From: Formosa sp030427735
Lineage (GTDB): Bacteria; Bacteroidota; Bacteroidia; Flavobacteriales; Flavobacteriaceae
NCBI RefSeq assembly: GCF_051200825.1
Contig: NZ_CP195158.1
Span: 62,001 to 126,000, forward strand
Length of the DNA stretch: 64,000 bases
Direction: 5' to 3'
Numbering within the stretch: the stretch's first letter is position 1; each line of letters starts with the position of its first letter. Shown here piece by piece: positions 62,173 to 64,000 of the stretch. The notes under the pieces are model-generated. The model did no database searches. It was not told the DNA's origin and saw only the letters and a program-made list of their open reading frames with translations. A program made the position numbers and the translations under genes.

Positions 62173-63918
62173 ATGAAAAATATAACAACACTTATTATAG
62201 GAATTATTGCCAGTGTTATTTTGGTAGGATGTTCCAAAGACTTTTTAGAGTACGAACCGGAAGGTGTACTCTCAAACGAAAATGTAGCCACAGCAGGAAA
62301 TGCCGAAGCTTTGGTTGTAGCGGCTTACGCCGGAATTGCCAACGACGATATGATTGGTCCACTTACGCACATGTGGGTGTATGGCAGTGTGCGTTCAGAC
62401 GATGCTTATAAAGGCGGAGGAGGCCGTAGCGATGTGGATATTGTTGACCGTTACGAACAGTACAACCTAACAGCGGCCGATGACCCATCAGATTGGATGG
62501 GGCCGCGAACTTGGACCAACTATTACAAAGCCATTTCAAGGGCCAACTTTGCGCTATCGGTTATTAATGACATTCCAGATGCTGATTATGCCGAAAAAAC
62601 GACTAGACAGGCGGAGCTACGTTTTTTAAGAGCTCACTCTCATTTTATGTTGAAATTGTTGTTCAAAAAAATCCCTTATATCACCGAAGGGCTGTCGCAG
62701 GAAGAACTTTTGCAAATATCAAACGACATGGATAACGATGCGTTGTGGAACACCATTGCAGACGACTTTTTATTCGCCTATAACAATTTACCACAAGCAC
62801 AAGATCAGGTAGGACGTGCCGATAGAAATGCCGCTGCGGCTTATTTGGCTAAGTTACGTTTGTACCAAGCTTATGAGCAGAACGATACCCACCAGGTAAC
62901 AAACATTAACATGTCGAGATTACAAGAAGTGGTTGATTTTGCCGATGAGGTTACTGGCAGTTTGGAACCCGATTTTGGAAACAACTTCTTGGACGGTTTC
63001 GATAATGGTCCGGAGTCCATTTGGGCAGCACAATTTTCAATAAATGACGGAACCACCGTAAGTAGGGTGAGTTTCGTAACAGGCTTGAATTCTCCACACG
63101 GTACAGGATTGTACGGTTGCTGTGGTTTCCACTTGGCCAGCCATAACATGGTTAATGCCTTTAAAACCGATGCTTCAGGTTTGCCGTTGTTGGATACCTT
63201 TAACGATGCCAATATTTTTGATACGGTTGATGGTAACGGTGAAACACCATTGGCAGCAGGAATAACTTTAGATCCAAGAATAGACCATACCGTTGGTATC
63301 CCCGGACGTCCATTCAAATACCGCAATACGGTGAATGAAACGGGGGATATGGTGTATAATTTCAGTTGGGCGAGAGATCCCGGAGTGTATGGTTACTTCG
63401 GCAATATGAAAGAGCAGCAAGCCCCCGATTGTTCGTGTTACGTTAAAGAAGGGCCTTTTGTGGGAACGTCTAAAAATGTAGATTTTATTAGATACGCCGA
63501 TGTCCTATTGTTCAAGGCTGAGGCATTGATTCAAATGGATCAGGTTGATGCCGGGGTTACTATAATCAACCAAATACGAAATCGTGCTGCGGCAAGTACA
63601 CAGCGTCAATTGGATGCTGGTGCGACCGATGTTTACAACATGGGTGAATACCCTATGGGAATGACTAAAGCCGAAGCCTTTAAAGCCTTGATGTTTGAAA
63701 GACGCTTGGAGTTTGGTATGGAGGGCCCAAGGTTTTTCGATTTGGTAAGATGGGGCATGGCCGAGCAGGTGTTGAACGGTTATTTAGCTGTTGAAAAAAC
63801 ACGAAAGGATTTCTTAGCTAATGCACAATTTACCGCTGGACGGGATGAATACTACCCCATTCCCCAACGGGAGATTGATTTTACTGGCGGCTTGTATATT
63901 CAAAATGCTGGTTATTAG
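62173..63918 (+). CDS. SusD-family surface glycan-binding lipoprotein (fructan locus)
   Basis: About 581 residues from ATG 62173 (a TTG at 62164 is an unlikely start). Lipobox LVGC (Cys20) followed by SKDFLEYEPEG is the usual SusD start. RQAELRFLRAHSHFMLKLLF, the FRYADVLLFKAEALIQ-like block and LEFGMEGPRFFDLVRWG are family hallmarks. It is the surface lid of the preceding SusC. Ligand (beta-fructan) is inferred from GH32 and the HTCS. It is the last complete gene; 82 bp to the right edge hold nothing I can call. Confidence 0.94.
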   Translation: MKNITTLIIGIIASVILVGCSKDFLEYEPEGVLSNENVATAGNAEALVVAAYAGIANDDMIGPLTHMWVYGSVRSDDAYKGGGGRSDVDIVDRYEQYNLTAADDPSDWMGPRTWTNYYKAISRANFALSVINDIPDADYAEKTTRQAELRFLRAHSHFMLKLLFKKIPYITEGLSQEELLQISNDMDNDALWNTIADDFLFAYNNLPQAQDQVGRADRNAAAAYLAKLRLYQAYEQNDTHQVTNINMSRLQEVVDFADEVTGSLEPDFGNNFLDGFDNGPESIWAAQFSINDGTTVSRVSFVTGLNSPHGTGLYGCCGFHLASHNMVNAFKTDASGLPLLDTFNDANIFDTVDGNGETPLAAGITLDPRIDHTVGIPGRPFKYRNTVNETGDMVYNFSWARDPGVYGYFGNMKEQQAPDCSCYVKEGPFVGTSKNVDFIRYADVLLFKAEALIQMDQVDAGVTIINQIRNRAAASTQRQLDAGATDVYNMGEYPMGMTKAEAFKALMFERRLEFGMEGPRFFDLVRWGMAEQVLNGYLAVEKTRKDFLANAQFTAGRDEYYPIPQREIDFTGGLYIQNAGY

Positions 63919-64000
63919 AGTTTTTATTCAATAAGAATTTGTTTGTTTAAGTTAGTTTGATTTTAATCCAGAGGAGTTGAATATGGCTGCTCTGGATTTT

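Noticed and set aside
1..64000. CRISPR array or insertion sequences
   Set aside because: No regularly spaced repeats with unique spacers and no transposase frames were seen; the TGATGAC copies are too short and irregular for CRISPR.

Overview
The window looks like chromosomal DNA of a marine-type member of the Flavobacteriaceae (Bacteroidota). The reasons are two SusC/SusD systems, promoters of the TTG-N19-21-TAnnTTTG type, lipoprotein signals, the gene order DUF177-rpmF-fabH-accB-accC, a PID-CTERM small protein and a hybrid two-component regulator fused to a sugar-binding domain. I cannot name a genus from the sequence alone.

Positions 1-20.6 kb form a pectin/galacturonate utilisation locus. 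The leftward unit (GH28, SusC, SusD, esterase, DUF4861 lipoprotein, GH105 cut by the left edge) binds and degrades polygalacturonate at the cell surface and in the periplasm. A second leftward unit of ten genes (kduI, kduD, uxaC, kdgK, eda, a TRAP transporter dctP-Q-M, uxaB, uxaA) imports uronates and takes both saturated galacturonate and unsaturated (4-deoxy-5-keto) uronate to 2-keto-3-deoxygluconate, then to pyruvate and glyceraldehyde 3-phosphate. A LacI regulator lies between the two units. Three copies of TGTAATCGATTACA (one with a single mismatch) sit at the three promoter regions, two of them directly against a -7 box, so the whole regulon can be read from the DNA.

Positions 20.6-46.4 kb are mostly core genes: riboflavin synthase, pdxA, DUF177-rpmF, fabH-accB-accC, mtgA, an ABC ATPase, a prolyl oligopeptidase, asd, mscL, alr-tdk, rsmI, a HopJ-family protein, OsmC, recJ, an MFS exporter, lpxH, queD, a 2OG-Fe(II) oxygenase and a MATE pump. 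Two very small, translationally coupled membrane proteins (55 and 33 residues) lie between the oxygenase and the MATE gene.

At 46.6 kb a tRNA-Ala(GGC) gene marks the edge of a mobilisable island. Past its terminator come a tandem 11-bp repeat, a G+C-rich mobilisation and replication module (HTH protein, primase-helicase, an array of TGATGAC heptamers, Toprim primase, MobC, relaxase, coiled-coil membrane protein) and a Fic enzyme with its own operator-like palindromes. No integrase is seen, so the far end probably lies to the right of the window.

Positions 52.9-63.9 kb are a fructan utilisation locus: a hybrid sensor with a periplasmic sugar-binding domain, an MFS sugar porter, a GH32 fructanase, SusC and SusD. 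Its position directly after the mobilisation module suggests it may be cargo of the island; that is inference. The most interesting undescribed items are the heptamer array, the Fic operator, the fabH palindrome and the pair of tiny membrane proteins.
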